Shown one piece after another: positions 16,548 through 25,968 of a stretch of 64,000 nt of DNA. Under the pieces are notes generated by a model, which was not told the origin of the DNA, ran no database searches, and saw nothing but the letters and a program-made list of their open reading frames with translations. How positions within the stretch are numbered: the stretch's first letter is position 1; every line of letters begins with the position of its first letter. The translations under genes were made by a program, and so were the position numbers. Origin of the DNA: Spirochaeta thermophila DSM 6578 (lineage in GTDB: Bacteria > Spirochaetota > Spirochaetia > Winmispirales > Winmispiraceae); NCBI RefSeq assembly GCF_000184345.1, contig NC_017583.1:1984001-2048000 (forward strand). Direction: 5' to 3'.

Positions 16548-16550
16548 GGG

Positions 16551-17138
16551 ATGAGGGTAGGGATACTGGGACTGCAGGGCGACTTCGCCCTGCATCAGCG
16601 TATGCTCACCTCCTTGGGAGTGGAGACGAGGATCGTCCGCTCGATGGAAGACCTCGAAGACTGCGCCTCGCTGGTGATACCCGGCGGTGAGAGCACCACC
16701 ATGGGGGGGCTCCTCGTCCGTTTCGGCATGCTCGAGGCCCTCTCGGCCCGCATAAGGGAGGGCCTTCCCGTGTTCGGGACCTGTGCGGGCGCCATTCTCC
16801 TCGCCCGAGAGATCATCGGGTATCCCGACCAGCCCCGGCTCGGAGTCCTCGATATCGCGATAGAGAGGAATGCCTACGGCAGGCAGAAGGAGAGCTTCGA
16901 GACCGACGTGCTCATCCCCTCCCTCAGGGACCAGCCCTATCGGGCGGTCTTCATCAGGGCGCCCATCATCCGCGCGGTGGGACCCGGAGTCGAGGTGCTC
17001 GCCTGGTTCGAAGACCTTCCCATCCTGGTGCGCCGGGGACACATCCTGGCCGCCACCTTCCATCCGGAACTCACCGACGATCCGTACATCCACCGGTACT
17101 TCCTTGAACAAGTGGCCTCGCGGCTCACGGTCCGGTGA
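16551..17138 (+). CDS. pdxT: Pyridoxal 5'-phosphate synthase glutaminase, PdxT subunit
   Basis: 195 residues, class I glutamine amidotransferase. GLQGDFALH, GGESTTMGGLL, nucleophile C78 in FGTCAGAILLA and the terminal HPEL pair complete the Cys-His-Glu triad. It feeds ammonia to PdxS. It lies 3 bp after pdxS, and ispH begins 12 bp after its stop. Confidence 0.96.
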   Translation: MRVGILGLQGDFALHQRMLTSLGVETRIVRSMEDLEDCASLVIPGGESTTMGGLLVRFGMLEALSARIREGLPVFGTCAGAILLAREIIGYPDQPRLGVLDIAIERNAYGRQKESFETDVLIPSLRDQPYRAVFIRAPIIRAVGPGVEVLAWFEDLPILVRRGHILAATFHPELTDDPYIHRYFLEQVASRLTVR

Positions 17139-17150
17139 CGAGGAGTTCTC

Positions 17151-18056
17151 ATGGAGATACTCGCCCCCCGATTTTCGGGATTCTGCCCGGGCGTGAAGAA
17201 GGCGGAAGATGCACTCCTTGCACTCCGCAACGGCACGGATGAACCGCTCTACGTCCTCGGCGAGCTCATCCACAACCACCACTTCATCGAGGAACTCGAA
17301 CGACGGCGCATCCATACCGTCTCACGTATAGAGGACATCCCCGAGGGGGCCCATGTGGTCATCAGGACACACGGTATCCCACGGGAGGTGGAGGAGCGCC
17401 TCAGGGAACGATTTCGTGTCACCGACCTCACCTGCTTCAAGGTCAAGGCCCTCCAGAAGGTCATCCTCGACCATGACCGAGCCGGATACGCCGTACTCAT
17501 AAGCGGCAAGAGGAAACATCCGGAAGTACAGGGACTCGTGAGCTACGCCCGGAAGGTGTGGGTGCTGGAGACGAGCGAGGAGATCGAGTCGTTCTTTCGA
17601 GACGTGAAGGAAGACCCCACCCACCCCCTGCACCCCCCGCAACCCGTGCTCCTCGTCTCCCAGACCACCGCCCCCCACTCCCTCTTCGAGGCCCTCACCA
17701 CCTCAGCCCGCACCCACCTCCCCCGTCACACCCTCGCCGTCCACAACTCCATCTGCCCCATCACCACCCACAGGGAAGAGGCCGCCCTCGTACTCCAGGA
17801 CCAGGTGGACCTCACCCTCGTGATAGGCGATCCCTCATCCTCCAACGCCACCAAGCTCTACGAGCGGCTCAAGGCGCACAACCCCGCCACCTGGTTCATC
17901 ACCTCGGTGGACGACCTTCCAGCCCTGCACCCCCACCTCCGCCGGGCCACCCGCATCCAGCTCGTCTCCTCCTCCTCCTCCCCCCCCAGCCAGGAACACG
18001 CGATCCGCACCTACCTCCTCACCCACTACGGGACTACGCCCTCCTGGTCAGATTGA
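17151..18056 (+). CDS. ispH: 4-hydroxy-3-methylbut-2-enyl diphosphate reductase
   Basis: 301 residues. The three iron-sulfur ligand cysteines are present: C12 (FCPGVKKA), C95 (LTCFK) and a third near ~197 (NSICPITTHRE). The histidine motifs GELIHNHH and RTHG and the closing S-SSNATKL loop match. It catalyses the last step of the MEP pathway to IPP/DMAPP. It follows pdxT closely and converges with the prenyl synthase gene (23-bp overlap). From about base 17,610 to the end the coding strand turns abruptly C-rich, giving a Pro/His/Thr/Ser-rich C-terminal third. Confidence 0.94.
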   Translation: MEILAPRFSGFCPGVKKAEDALLALRNGTDEPLYVLGELIHNHHFIEELERRRIHTVSRIEDIPEGAHVVIRTHGIPREVEERLRERFRVTDLTCFKVKALQKVILDHDRAGYAVLISGKRKHPEVQGLVSYARKVWVLETSEEIESFFRDVKEDPTHPLHPPQPVLLVSQTTAPHSLFEALTTSARTHLPRHTLAVHNSICPITTHREEAALVLQDQVDLTLVIGDPSSSNATKLYERLKAHNPATWFITSVDDLPALHPHLRRATRIQLVSSSSSPPSQEHAIRTYLLTHYGTTPSWSD

Positions 18057-19107
18057 ACACCGCGAGCTCCTCGAGCAACCTCCTCCCCTCCTCCCCCACG
18101 CCCAGCCCCGCCATCCGCTCCTCCACCCGCCGCACATACCCCTCCACCAGGCGCCCCACCTCCTCCCGCACCCCCCGCTCCTCCACCATCCTCCGCACCC
18201 ATCCGAGCTCCTCCTCCCCCACCTCCCCTCCCCAGACCCCATCCAACCGCCGCCGCTCCTCCCCCTCGAGCCGCTCCCGCAGGAGCACCCAGAACACTGT
18301 CCGCTTCCCCTCCCGCACATCGCTCCCCGCAGGCTTCCCTATCTCCTCCTCGCTCCCGAACAACCCCAGCTCATCGTCCCGTATCTGGAACACCACCCCC
18401 AGGAGCTCCCCCACCTCCTCGAGCGCCCCCCGCACCCCCTCGTCCGCCCCTGCGAGCAGCGCCCCCAGCGAGAGCGGCACCGAGAAGGTGTAGCGCCCCG
18501 TCTTGTAGCGGTACACCCGCAGCACATCGTCGAGACTCACCCCCCCGCCCGTCGCCCCGTACCACACATCGTCCATCTGCGCCACCCCCACCCGCGCGTA
18601 CTCCTCGGCCACGCACCGCAGGAGCGCGTCCCGCATCGCCGCCCCCCTCCCCACCCCGGCGAGCAACCCGAACCCCAGGAAAAACGCCACATCCCCCACA
18701 CACACCGCGAGCGCCTCCCCCACCCTCCGTGCCTCACGCACCCCCTCCTCATCCGCCCGCCCCTCGTATTGTGCGAACATCGAAGGACCACCGCGTCTCA
18801 CCCTGTCCCTGTCCATCACATCGTCGTGCACCAGGAGCCCCGACTGGAAGAGCTCCAGCGCCGCCCCCACCCGGGCACACCACTCCTCCGGTGCCCCACC
18901 ACACACCCTCGCCCCTGCCCACACGAGCGCCCCCCGCACCAACTTCCCCCTCCGCACAAACCCGAAGAGACGCTCCACCGCATCCTCCCCCCACCGCCCC
19001 GTCCCGGACACCACACGCCGCGCCATCTCCTCACCCTCCTCCAGCACCCCCTCTATCGCACCTCTCGCCCGACCATACAGATCCTGCCACAACGACACAT
19101 CTCCCAT
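18034..19107 (-). CDS. Trans-isoprenyl diphosphate synthase
   Basis: 357 residues from the ATG at 19107, which has GGAGGTG upstream; longer starts at 19128 or 19164 lack this. First aspartate-rich motif LVHDDVMDRD (D95, D96, D99); second motif QIRDDELGLFG. GKLVRGALV and KTGRYTFS are further family marks. It elongates allylic diphosphates, probably to GGPP or longer, for quinone or lipid-carrier synthesis. The second motif resembles the DDxLG version of short-chain actinobacterial-type enzymes. The coding strand is extremely G-rich: the plus strand has 36 C and 9 G in 18061-18120. Confidence 0.87.
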   Translation of the reverse strand: MGDVSLWQDLYGRARGAIEGVLEEGEEMARRVVSGTGRWGEDAVERLFGFVRRGKLVRGALVWAGARVCGGAPEEWCARVGAALELFQSGLLVHDDVMDRDRVRRGGPSMFAQYEGRADEEGVREARRVGEALAVCVGDVAFFLGFGLLAGVGRGAAMRDALLRCVAEEYARVGVAQMDDVWYGATGGGVSLDDVLRVYRYKTGRYTFSVPLSLGALLAGADEGVRGALEEVGELLGVVFQIRDDELGLFGSEEEIGKPAGSDVREGKRTVFWVLLRERLEGEERRRLDGVWGGEVGEEELGWVRRMVEERGVREEVGRLVEGYVRRVEERMAGLGVGEEGRRLLEELAVFNLTRRA

Positions 19108-19227
19108 GCACACCTCCAGGTTCAGCATACTACGGATCGCCCTCCCTTTATGCAAGGACCGCATTCATCCCGTTTATCCCCTTCTCGACACATGTTATAC
19201 TGCCGATGTTGGAAGAAGGGAGGTCAC

Positions 19228-19812
19228 ATGAACAAGCACGCCCTCACTCTCGCGGCCCTCATCGCGCTCATCACCACCGGCTGTCGGACCACCACATCCG
19301 AGAGCCCCGAGACACCCCCGGAACCCACCTACAGCGTGGAAAGCGGCATGCTCGTCCAGCTCGCCTACACCGGCACCTTTCCCGACGGCACCCAGTTCGC
19401 CCACGCCCCCGAAACGGCCCCCCTGACCGTCATCATCGGGAGAGGCATGCTCATCCCCGGCCTGGAAGAAGGCATCATGGGAATGCACGCAGGCGAAGAG
19501 CGCACCGTGGTCGTCCCGCCCGGGAAAGGCTACGGCTCCCGTCACGAGAAGGCCGTCCAGACATTCTCGTGGGATGAACTCCCCGAGATGGATCGGACGA
19601 CACTCAAGAAAGGAGCACTCATCGCCGTCAACACCAAACAAGGCATCGTCCCCGCCACCGTGGTCTCGGTTTCCGACAAGGGCCTCACCCTCGACTTCAA
19701 CCACCCCCTCGCGGGAAAGACCCTCATCTTCAACGTCCACATCCTCACCGTCCGCCCCCCCTCCCCGGAAGAGGAACGTATGCTCACACCGTTCACCATC
19801 CAAGCGCCTTGA
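19228..19812 (+). CDS. FKBP-type peptidyl-prolyl isomerase lipoprotein (SlyD-like)
   Basis: 194 residues with lipoprotein signal LITTGC (C19) and GGGAGG before the ATG. The FKBP core is interrupted by an IF/flap domain as in SlyD: VQLAYTGTFPDGTQF, IPGLEEGIMGMHAGEERTVVVPPGKGYG, then a ~75-residue insert, and HPLAGKTLIFNVHILTV closing the fold. It should assist proline isomerisation or folding in the periplasm. TATACT at 19195 and TTTATC 17 bp upstream form a plausible promoter. The 3' end overlaps the convergent permease gene by 20 bp. Confidence 0.87.
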   Translation: MNKHALTLAALIALITTGCRTTTSESPETPPEPTYSVESGMLVQLAYTGTFPDGTQFAHAPETAPLTVIIGRGMLIPGLEEGIMGMHAGEERTVVVPPGKGYGSRHEKAVQTFSWDELPEMDRTTLKKGALIAVNTKQGIVPATVVSVSDKGLTLDFNHPLAGKTLIFNVHILTVRPPSPEEERMLTPFTIQAP

Positions 19813-21088
19813 GGACGAAGAAATATCCACCCGCCCCCGCGGCGATCACGAAAAGCGGCACGGCGAGCAACCGCATATTCCGGAAGAGGTGTGACTCGAA
19901 GTACTCACTACTCACCACGAAACACACGTGGAGAGGCGAGAGCATCATTCCGATGTACCCCGCCACATAGGCGAGCATCACATACGGCCCCACCCGCTCA
20001 ACCCCCATACCGGAAAGGAGCCCCATCACCACCGGGAAGCTCACCCCCACGAATCCCACGGCGATCCCCAGAACCAATCCCGCAATGAACGGAAGGAACA
20101 CCAGGACGACCACCGGGGGAATCCCCGCCCCCGAGAGCGAGCCGGCGATCCGCTCGGCCAGAGTCCCCCCGTCCGCGGGAAACTCGAACAGGAAACCGTA
20201 GACCCTGATGAGCATCACCAGAAGCACGAGACTCCACAACCGCTTCCCGAAAAACACCCCCCGCACCTTCCCACCGGGGATACCCGTCCTCACGAGGAGC
20301 ACCGCGATCGCCGACCACACCCCCAGCGCCAACCACAGATACCGTCCTCCCCTGACCCCGGGGAACAGGACGCTCCCGAGGACATACACCCCCAACACGA
20401 TCCCGATCTCGAGAAACGGCGCACGCAACCCATCCCGGGCCTCGTCATCTTCTCCCGACCTCTGCCCTCCTTCCGCACTGATCACCGACCTCAGGTAGAC
20501 CACATATCCCACCACCAGGGCGAGCACCATGAAGACCGCGTGGTTTCTCATGAACGAGAGCGTACTCATCCCGGAGAGCTCCACGGCCAGGAGCACACCC
20601 GGATAGAGCGGCAGCCAGTACTCCCAGAGATGCCTGAACCAGTAGTTCACCACCGCACGCTGGGCACCGGAGAGCCTCTCCGATCTGTCCGCACGGGCTA
20701 CCATGGGCGCAGAGAAGATGGCCCCTCCCGGCATGGGCAGCAACCCCACCACGGCGGGAAACACCGCGAGGCTCCAGGGATACCGCACGCGTCTCTCCAC
20801 GATCCGAACCACGGAATCCACGAGCCCCGCTTCTTTCAATAGAGACGAAAGGGCCATCACCCCTATGATGACGAGGAAGAAGAAGAGCATCGGGAGCGTG
20901 AAGGCCCTCCCCGGCAGGAACGAAAGAAAGAAATCCTCGATCGGTATGCCGTAGAACAGTATCATACCCACCATGCCTACCAAAATGGAAATCGTAATAT
21001 TTTTTAGAAACAGGTAGGCGATGACGATGAGCGAAAAAACCACCAAGAGCACGAGAAGGTCGGAAATCTGCACAAAAAAAGCCACCAT
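19793..21088 (-). CDS. DUF401 family integral membrane protein
   Basis: 431 residues from an ATG with GAGGAGG upstream; the frame is open 7 codons further. About 11 hydrophobic helices. The family motif LLPMPGGAIFSAPMV (~120-135) and NYWFRHLWEYWLPLYPG are characteristic of DUF401 (COG1906), which resembles ion or organic-acid permeases; the substrate is unknown. It is divergent from ilvB with overlapping control regions (minus-strand TTACAG-17-TATGTG lies over the ilvB promoter), so co-regulation is possible. Confidence 0.8.
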   Translation of the reverse strand: MVAFFVQISDLLVLLVVFSLIVIAYLFLKNITISILVGMVGMILFYGIPIEDFFLSFLPGRAFTLPMLFFFLVIIGVMALSSLLKEAGLVDSVVRIVERRVRYPWSLAVFPAVVGLLPMPGGAIFSAPMVARADRSERLSGAQRAVVNYWFRHLWEYWLPLYPGVLLAVELSGMSTLSFMRNHAVFMVLALVVGYVVYLRSVISAEGGQRSGEDDEARDGLRAPFLEIGIVLGVYVLGSVLFPGVRGGRYLWLALGVWSAIAVLLVRTGIPGGKVRGVFFGKRLWSLVLLVMLIRVYGFLFEFPADGGTLAERIAGSLSGAGIPPVVVLVFLPFIAGLVLGIAVGFVGVSFPVVMGLLSGMGVERVGPYVMLAYVAGYIGMMLSPLHVCFVVSSEYFESHLFRNMRLLAVPLFVIAAGAGGYFFVLKALGW

Positions 21089-21102
21089 ATCCTCCTCTTT
21101 TC

Positions 21103-21131
21103 TTGACACATATCAGAATCAGGTATATTCT
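21103..21131 (+). promoter_or_regulatory. ilvBN promoter
   Basis: TTGACA, 17 bp, TATTCT. The leader of about 28 nt contains GGAGCAAAGGA before the ATG and is too short for a peptide attenuator. Confidence 0.65.
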
Positions 21132-21166
21132 GTAATCTATATCATACCGGAGCAAAGGACAAGCAT

Positions 21167-22882
21167 ATGACAGGTCAGCAGAAAAAAGGTGCAGAAGTGG
21201 TCATCGACCTCATCCATCGACAGGGAGTGGAGTACATCTTCGGCATCCCCGGTGGAGCCGCCATTCCACTCTATGACGCCCTGGTCGACTCCGGCATCAA
21301 GTTCATCCTCACCCGTCACGAACAAGGAGCCACCCACATGGCGGACGGGTATGCCAGGGCGAGCGGCAAAGCGGCGGTGGTACTGGTCACCTCCGGCCCC
21401 GGGGCCACCAACACCGTCACCGGCATCTTCACCGCCTACATGGACTCCTCTCCGGTCGTCGTCATCACCGGGCAGCAGACGCGCAACAACCTGGGACTCG
21501 ACGCCTTCCAGGAAGCCGATGTCTCGGGAATCACCTACCCCATCGTGAAACACTCGTACCTCGTGAAAGACCCCAAGGAACTCCCCCGTATCGTCCGCGA
21601 GGCCTTCCACCTCGCCACCACGGGAAGACCCGGCCCGATCCTCATCGACATCCCCAAGGACATCTCCAACTCCCTCATAGAACCCGACTACGACGAGGAG
21701 TTCCATCTCGAGGGGTACAAAGTCCAGGTTGAAGGCGACACGGAAAAGATAGAGGAAGCCGCACGGCTCCTCCACGAAGCCAAACGCCCCGTGCTCCTCG
21801 TGGGTCACGGCGCCATCATCTCCGGAGCCGAGAAGGCAGTGCGCCACCTTGCGGAGAAACTCCAGATCCCTGTGACCACCACTCTGCTCGGCAAAGGGGC
21901 CTTCCCCGAGACACACGAGCTCAGTCTCGGGATGCTCGGTATGCACGGGACGGCATACGCCAACATGGCCGTGGACAACTGCGACCTCATCGTCTCCATC
22001 GGCTCCAGGTGGGACGACCGCATCACCGGAGACGTCTCCCGATTCTGCGTGAACGCCAAGAAGATCCACATCGACATCGATCCGGCCGAGATCAACAAGA
22101 TCATCAAGGTCGATGTGGGCATCGTGGGCGACGCGCGCCACGTGGTGGAGGCCCTCGCCGGGATCAGCAGACGAGGAGACACCACGGACTGGCTCAAACA
22201 GATCAACCGGTGGAAACGCCAGTATCCACTCAAGTATCGGAAAGAGGGCAAACTCAAGGCCCAGCACGTGATAGAGGAACTCTACCGGCAGACGGGAGGA
22301 AAGGCCGTGGTGGTGACCGACGTGGGACAGCACCAGATGTGGGCGGCCCAGTACTACAAGGTGGACTCCCCCCGGAACTGGATCTCCTCCGGAGGAGCCG
22401 GAACCATGGGCTTCGGCCTGCCCGCGGCCATAGGAGCACAGTTCGCCCGCCCCGACGAGACGGTCGTGGCCATCGTGGGTGATGGAGGCTTCCAGATGAC
22501 CTTCTTCGAACTCGCCACCGCGGTGATCCACAGGCTCCCCATAAAGATCGTGGTGATCAACAACCGGTATCTCGGTATGGTGCGTCAGTGGCAACACCTC
22601 TTCTACGAGAACCGGCTCTCCGGCGTGGATCTCGAAGGCAGCCCCGACTTCGTGAAGCTCGCCCGGAGCTTCGGGTGCAAGGCCTTCCGTCTGCGAAGGC
22701 CGGGCGACGTGAGGCGGGTGGTCGAGCAGGCACTCTCCTACAACGACGGCCCTTGCCTCATCGACGCAGAGGTGGAGAAAGAGGAGAACGTCTTCCCCAT
22801 GATTCCGGCCGGCGCCGCCATCAGCGAAATGATCCTCGAACCACCTCGAAGACGACTCAAGAGACCCGTAAGGAGCAGGTGA
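21167..22882 (+). CDS. ilvB: Acetolactate synthase large subunit
   Basis: 571 residues of the ThDP-dependent family. The catalytic glutamate is E52 in [16 protein letters not shown], followed by [10 protein letters not shown], the FAD/ADP-binding middle domain, and the ThDP motif GDGGFQM...VINN near the C-terminus. It condenses pyruvate (or pyruvate plus 2-ketobutyrate), the first step of branched-chain amino acid synthesis. The regulatory subunit gene begins 1 bp after its stop. Confidence 0.96.
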   Translation: MTGQQKKGAEVVIDLIHRQGVEYIFGIPGGAAIPLYDALVDSGIKFILTRHEQGATHMADGYARASGKAAVVLVTSGPGATNTVTGIFTAYMDSSPVVVITGQQTRNNLGLDAFQEADVSGITYPIVKHSYLVKDPKELPRIVREAFHLATTGRPGPILIDIPKDISNSLIEPDYDEEFHLEGYKVQVEGDTEKIEEAARLLHEAKRPVLLVGHGAIISGAEKAVRHLAEKLQIPVTTTLLGKGAFPETHELSLGMLGMHGTAYANMAVDNCDLIVSIGSRWDDRITGDVSRFCVNAKKIHIDIDPAEINKIIKVDVGIVGDARHVVEALAGISRRGDTTDWLKQINRWKRQYPLKYRKEGKLKAQHVIEELYRQTGGKAVVVTDVGQHQMWAAQYYKVDSPRNWISSGGAGTMGFGLPAAIGAQFARPDETVVAIVGDGGFQMTFFELATAVIHRLPIKIVVINNRYLGMVRQWQHLFYENRLSGVDLEGSPDFVKLARSFGCKAFRLRRPGDVRRVVEQALSYNDGPCLIDAEVEKEENVFPMIPAGAAISEMILEPPRRRLKRPVRSR

Positions 22883-22883
22883 T

Positions 22884-23426
22884 ATGGCACAGGAACAGAT
22901 CATCACGAACAACAACGGCAGGAATCAGGCCAGCGAGCGTCACGCGATAAGCCTCTACGTGGCGAACAAACCGGGAGTCCTCATCCGGATCGCCCTCGTA
23001 TTCGCGCGGCGGGGTTACAACATCGACAGCCTCGTGGTCTCCGAATCGGCCACCAATCCAGACTTCTCGGTGATGAACATCGTGGCCACCGGTGAACGCA
23101 AGGGGCTGGAACAGATCATCAAGCAGCTCAACAAGCTGGTAGACGTAGTCCATGCGAGCGATCGCACCGGGGAGGACATCATCCAGAGGGAACTCGCCCT
23201 CATCAAGGTCAACTGTCCCGCCGAGGTCAGAACGGACATTCTCCAAGCCGGCGAGGCCCTCGGATGCGAGATCCTCAACCTCACGGAGGACAAGATCATC
23301 CTACAGGCGGTGGGCGATCCCGAGAGGATCGATACAATCCTCAGGGTCTTCCAGCCCTACGGCATCCTGGAGAGCATGCGTACCGGCAAGGTGCTCATGG
23401 CCAAGGGAAGCGAGTTCACCCCCTGA
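22884..23426 (+). CDS. ilvN: Acetolactate synthase small (regulatory) subunit
   Basis: 180 residues. The N-terminal ACT domain (ISLYVANKPGVLIRIALVFARRGYNIDSL) binds branched-chain amino acids for feedback control. The C-terminal domain (~95-170) contacts the large subunit. An extra ~18-residue hydrophilic leader (QEQIITNNNGRNQASE) precedes the ACT domain. It directly follows ilvB and ends with a strong terminator. Confidence 0.94.
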   Translation: MAQEQIITNNNGRNQASERHAISLYVANKPGVLIRIALVFARRGYNIDSLVVSESATNPDFSVMNIVATGERKGLEQIIKQLNKLVDVVHASDRTGEDIIQRELALIKVNCPAEVRTDILQAGEALGCEILNLTEDKIILQAVGDPERIDTILRVFQPYGILESMRTGKVLMAKGSEFTP

Positions 23427-23448
23427 GTACAGGGCAAAGCACAGCAGA

Positions 23449-23473
23449 AGCCGGGAGAATCCCGGCTTTTTTT
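23449..23473 (+). terminator. Terminator after ilvBN
   Basis: AGCCGGGA-GAA-TCCCGGCT followed by seven T. Confidence 0.93.
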
Positions 23474-23561
23474 ATAGTTTCCTGTAAGCCATTGAGGAGA
23501 CCCCACGTCCCCTTCCAGAGGCATGTGAGTCCGCATGACCTGATGCAAGAATCGTATACAC

Positions 23562-23594
23562 AAAAAACAAAACCCCGCACTTCTTTGCGGGGTT
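23562..23594 (-). terminator. Terminator after the che operon and tRNA-Val
   Basis: Minus-strand hairpin AACCCCGCA/TGCGGGGTT (6-nt loop), then TTGTTTTTTG. It closes the cheA-to-tRNA transcript. Confidence 0.92.
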
Positions 23595-23605
23595 TCTATT
23601 TATCT

Positions 23606-23679
23606 TGGGCGGTAGTGGATTCGAACCACCGACCCCTTGCATGTCAAGCAAGTGCTCTAACCAACTGAGCTAACCGCCC
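23606..23679 (-). tRNA. tRNA-Val (anticodon GAC)
   Basis: Minus strand: acceptor GGGCGGT/ACCGCCC, D arm TTAGCTCAGTTGGTTAGAGC, anticodon loop TTGACAT (GAC), T loop TTCGAAT, discriminator A; 74 nt; CCA not encoded. Its 5' end lies one nucleotide after the cheY stop codon and a terminator follows, so it appears to be processed from the che transcript. Confidence 0.95.
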
Positions 23680-23680
23680 A

Positions 23681-24118
23681 TCAGCGTTTCAGGGCCATGA
23701 TGATACGCTCGAGGACCTTCTTCCTGTCGAGCGGTTTCACTATATAATTTTTTGCGCCGAGAAGCAAGGACTTCTTGACGAGGTCCTGTTTCCCCAGCGC
23801 GCTTATCATGACGACACGGGCATTCTTGTCGAATTCCATGATTTTTTCAAGGGCCGTTACGCCGTCCATCTTCGGCATGGTGATATCCATGGTCACCAAG
23901 TCCACCTTCGGATAGAGTTCCTTGTACTTCTCGACGGCCTCCTCGCCGTCCCCCGCCGTGGCGATGATCTCGAACCCCTCGGAGGCGAGGATCTGACTTA
24001 TCTGCTTGGTGACAAACATGGAATCATCCACCACCAGCACGCGATACGGTTCCCCGTTCTCCTTGATCCCTTCAGGCCGCCGCTCGTTGATACTGGGAAA
24101 ATCCGCTTTGGTCTTCAT
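23681..24118 (-). CDS. cheY: Chemotaxis response regulator CheY
   Basis: 145 residues. Receiver domain with acidic pair D31-D32, phosphoacceptor D78 (TMDITMPKMDG), switch Ser in MISALG and lysine in YIVKPL. A 24-residue N-terminal extension (KADFPSINERRPEGIKENGE) precedes the domain, longer than in enteric CheY. Phosphorylated by CheA, it acts on the flagellar switch. It overlaps cheX by 4 bp. The tRNA-Val follows after one base. Confidence 0.95.
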   Translation of the reverse strand: MKTKADFPSINERRPEGIKENGEPYRVLVVDDSMFVTKQISQILASEGFEIIATAGDGEEAVEKYKELYPKVDLVTMDITMPKMDGVTALEKIMEFDKNARVVMISALGKQDLVKKSLLLGAKNYIVKPLDRKKVLERIIMALKR

Positions 24119-24585
24119 ACAGCCCTCCGCTCCCGGATTGCCACGTTTATCTCCACCTTTCCCTGAGGCACCTCCATGGGCACGATGAGCGCCTCCACCT
24201 CGGGATCCGTCACCTCCATGTTGTCCCCTGTGAAGATGGCCGGGGGAGTCAGATCGAATCGAAATCCCAATTCATGGAGCTTCGTCACCGCCTGGGCGGT
24301 GATCATGTTGGCGAGCTCGGTGATGGTGGCCTTCACCAGTTCATCGAGCTTGGTGAGTTCCTCCCCGTTCATCACCGAAGCAACTTTGAGCGCGGTCTCC
24401 TTCGACATATCGAACAATACCCGCCCCTCCACGTCACCGGCGAGGCCCACCACCGCCGCCACCCCAAGGACCGGCATGGTCGTCGACTTAAGGAAGAGCT
24501 CCCCCCTCCGCACCTCGCCACCCAGGACCTCTTTGAGTACATAGTACGCAGACTCGACAAAGGGGTTGATGTACTCTACCCGCAT
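24115..24585 (-). CDS. cheX: CheY-P phosphatase CheX
   Basis: 156 residues. The catalytic ExxN motif is in ITELANMI (E90, N93), with the repeat-like KASVMNGEE helix of the CheC/CheX/FliY family. In spirochaetes CheX replaces CheZ in removing phosphate from CheY-P. It sits between the CheW-CheR fusion (3 bp away) and cheY (4-bp overlap). Confidence 0.94.
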   Translation of the reverse strand: MRVEYINPFVESAYYVLKEVLGGEVRRGELFLKSTTMPVLGVAAVVGLAGDVEGRVLFDMSKETALKVASVMNGEELTKLDELVKATITELANMITAQAVTKLHELGFRFDLTPPAIFTGDNMEVTDPEVEALIVPMEVPQGKVEINVAIRERRAV

Positions 24586-24588
24586 ATA

Positions 24589-25959
24589 TCACTCCTTCGT
24601 TCCAACCGTCGATTTCTGAAAAACCGGGAGATCATCCCGGACCCTCTTCCATCCTTCGTACACGCTTATGTCCTCATGCGCCCCGGCGAGGACAAGGCCC
24701 TTGGGCTTGAGCTTCTCTTCCCACTCCTCCAGGACCCTGAGCTGAGCCGAAGGCTCGAGGAACGAGAGGACATCCCGTGCCACAATGAGATCTATACCAA
24801 CAAACGGGTTGGCGTTCAAGACATCATGATATTCGAAGACGATGGCGTCCTTGATCTCCTGCGAGAAGGTGTAGCCGTTCCGGCCCTCAACCAGGAAGGA
24901 ATGGAGCCAGGAGGGTACCTCCTCCCTGTTCACCACGAGATTGGGTGCCATGGAGACGCTCAGGAGGTCTACATCCTGCGCCCAGATGGTGAGGAGCACA
25001 CCGGGATATCGGTTCCTGAGGAGCGCGGCGAGAGAGTAGGTCTCATACCCTTTTCCACAGCCGACATTCCATACCTTGTAGGGCGGCGACACCTCCTTCG
25101 GCAGGCTCTCCGCCACACGCGTCGCGTACTTCTCTCCCCAGAACTCTCCGGTATGCGGGGAGAAGAAAGGAGAAAGGAACTCCCGGGCGTCCTCCTCTTC
25201 CTGGAGCTGGAGTTCCTTCCCCTGAGCGGCCCGCTCCTGCTTCCACTCCTCCCACCGGCCTTCCACCCATGCTTCGTTGAGAGCCGTCACATGGAATCCC
25301 GCGAGGGCGGCGAGCCCTTCTTTTATGAACTGGAGGTCCTGCTCTTCCTTCCTGCGCGGGGCGGGGACCTTCTCCTTCGGGGCTTTCGAGGCCTTCTCCT
25401 TTCTGATCTCGGATGCAGGAGCCGAGTCTTCCGGGGCGGATTCCTCTTCCTCTCTTCCGAGAATACGCTCTATGTCGAGAACGATGTAGAGCCTCTCTTC
25501 GTGCTCCACCACACCGCTTATGAACCGAACGTTGATATCCCCGAAGAGGGGGTGGGGAGGCTGAATCCTCCGGGAGGGGACGGCGACTACCCGGTCGATG
25601 GCGTCCACCACCACCCCCACCAGGGTATCCCCCACGTGTACGATGAGTCCGGTATCCGGCCGGCCGGGGGTCTCCTCGAAGGGGAGATTGAACATCCGCC
25701 TGAGGTCCACCACCGAGATGATCTCACCCCTCAGGTTGTAGACCCCCCGGACATAGGGAGGCGTATTGGGCACATAGGTGTACTGGGCGAACTTCGCGAT
25801 CTCCTTCACCTTCATGATATCCACGCCGTAATCCCGTCCGCCCAGGGAAAACGTCACCATCCTGAAATCGGGGATCTCTATCTCCTGGACCTCTTCCTCC
25901 TCGTCCCACGCATCTTCCACCGCGTCCTGTTCCTTCAGGTCAGCATCTTTCACCGCCAT
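24589..25959 (-). CDS. cheW: CheW coupling protein fused to a CheR-like methyltransferase domain
   Basis: 456 residues. An acidic N-terminus (~1-30) is followed by a CheW domain (~32-170: VTFSLGGRDYGVDIMKVKEI, VYNLRGEIISVVDLRR). A charged linker (~170-205) leads to a CheR-like domain (~240-445: VWNVGCGKGYETYSLAAL, VARDVLSFL). CheW links CheA to receptors and CheR methylates receptor glutamates. The SAM loop GCGKGYE is a variant of the usual GC-S-G-E-E and the CRN motif is ARD, so methyltransferase activity may be reduced or lost. The same fusion stands in the Treponema che operon. It ends 3 bp before cheX. Confidence 0.9.
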   Translation of the reverse strand: MAVKDADLKEQDAVEDAWDEEEEVQEIEIPDFRMVTFSLGGRDYGVDIMKVKEIAKFAQYTYVPNTPPYVRGVYNLRGEIISVVDLRRMFNLPFEETPGRPDTGLIVHVGDTLVGVVVDAIDRVVAVPSRRIQPPHPLFGDINVRFISGVVEHEERLYIVLDIERILGREEEESAPEDSAPASEIRKEKASKAPKEKVPAPRRKEEQDLQFIKEGLAALAGFHVTALNEAWVEGRWEEWKQERAAQGKELQLQEEEDAREFLSPFFSPHTGEFWGEKYATRVAESLPKEVSPPYKVWNVGCGKGYETYSLAALLRNRYPGVLLTIWAQDVDLLSVSMAPNLVVNREEVPSWLHSFLVEGRNGYTFSQEIKDAIVFEYHDVLNANPFVGIDLIVARDVLSFLEPSAQLRVLEEWEEKLKPKGLVLAGAHEDISVYEGWKRVRDDLPVFQKSTVGTKE

Positions 25960-25968
25960 GCAGCACTC

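Noticed and set aside
18340-18400. Non-canonical second aspartate motif (DDELG) in the prenyl synthase
   Set aside because: Similar DDxLG versions occur in functional short-chain prenyl synthases, so it is not evidence of inactivity.
21132-21166. Possible T-box or leader-peptide attenuator before ilvB
   Set aside because: The leader is only about 28 nt and has no run of branched-chain codons or terminator hairpin.
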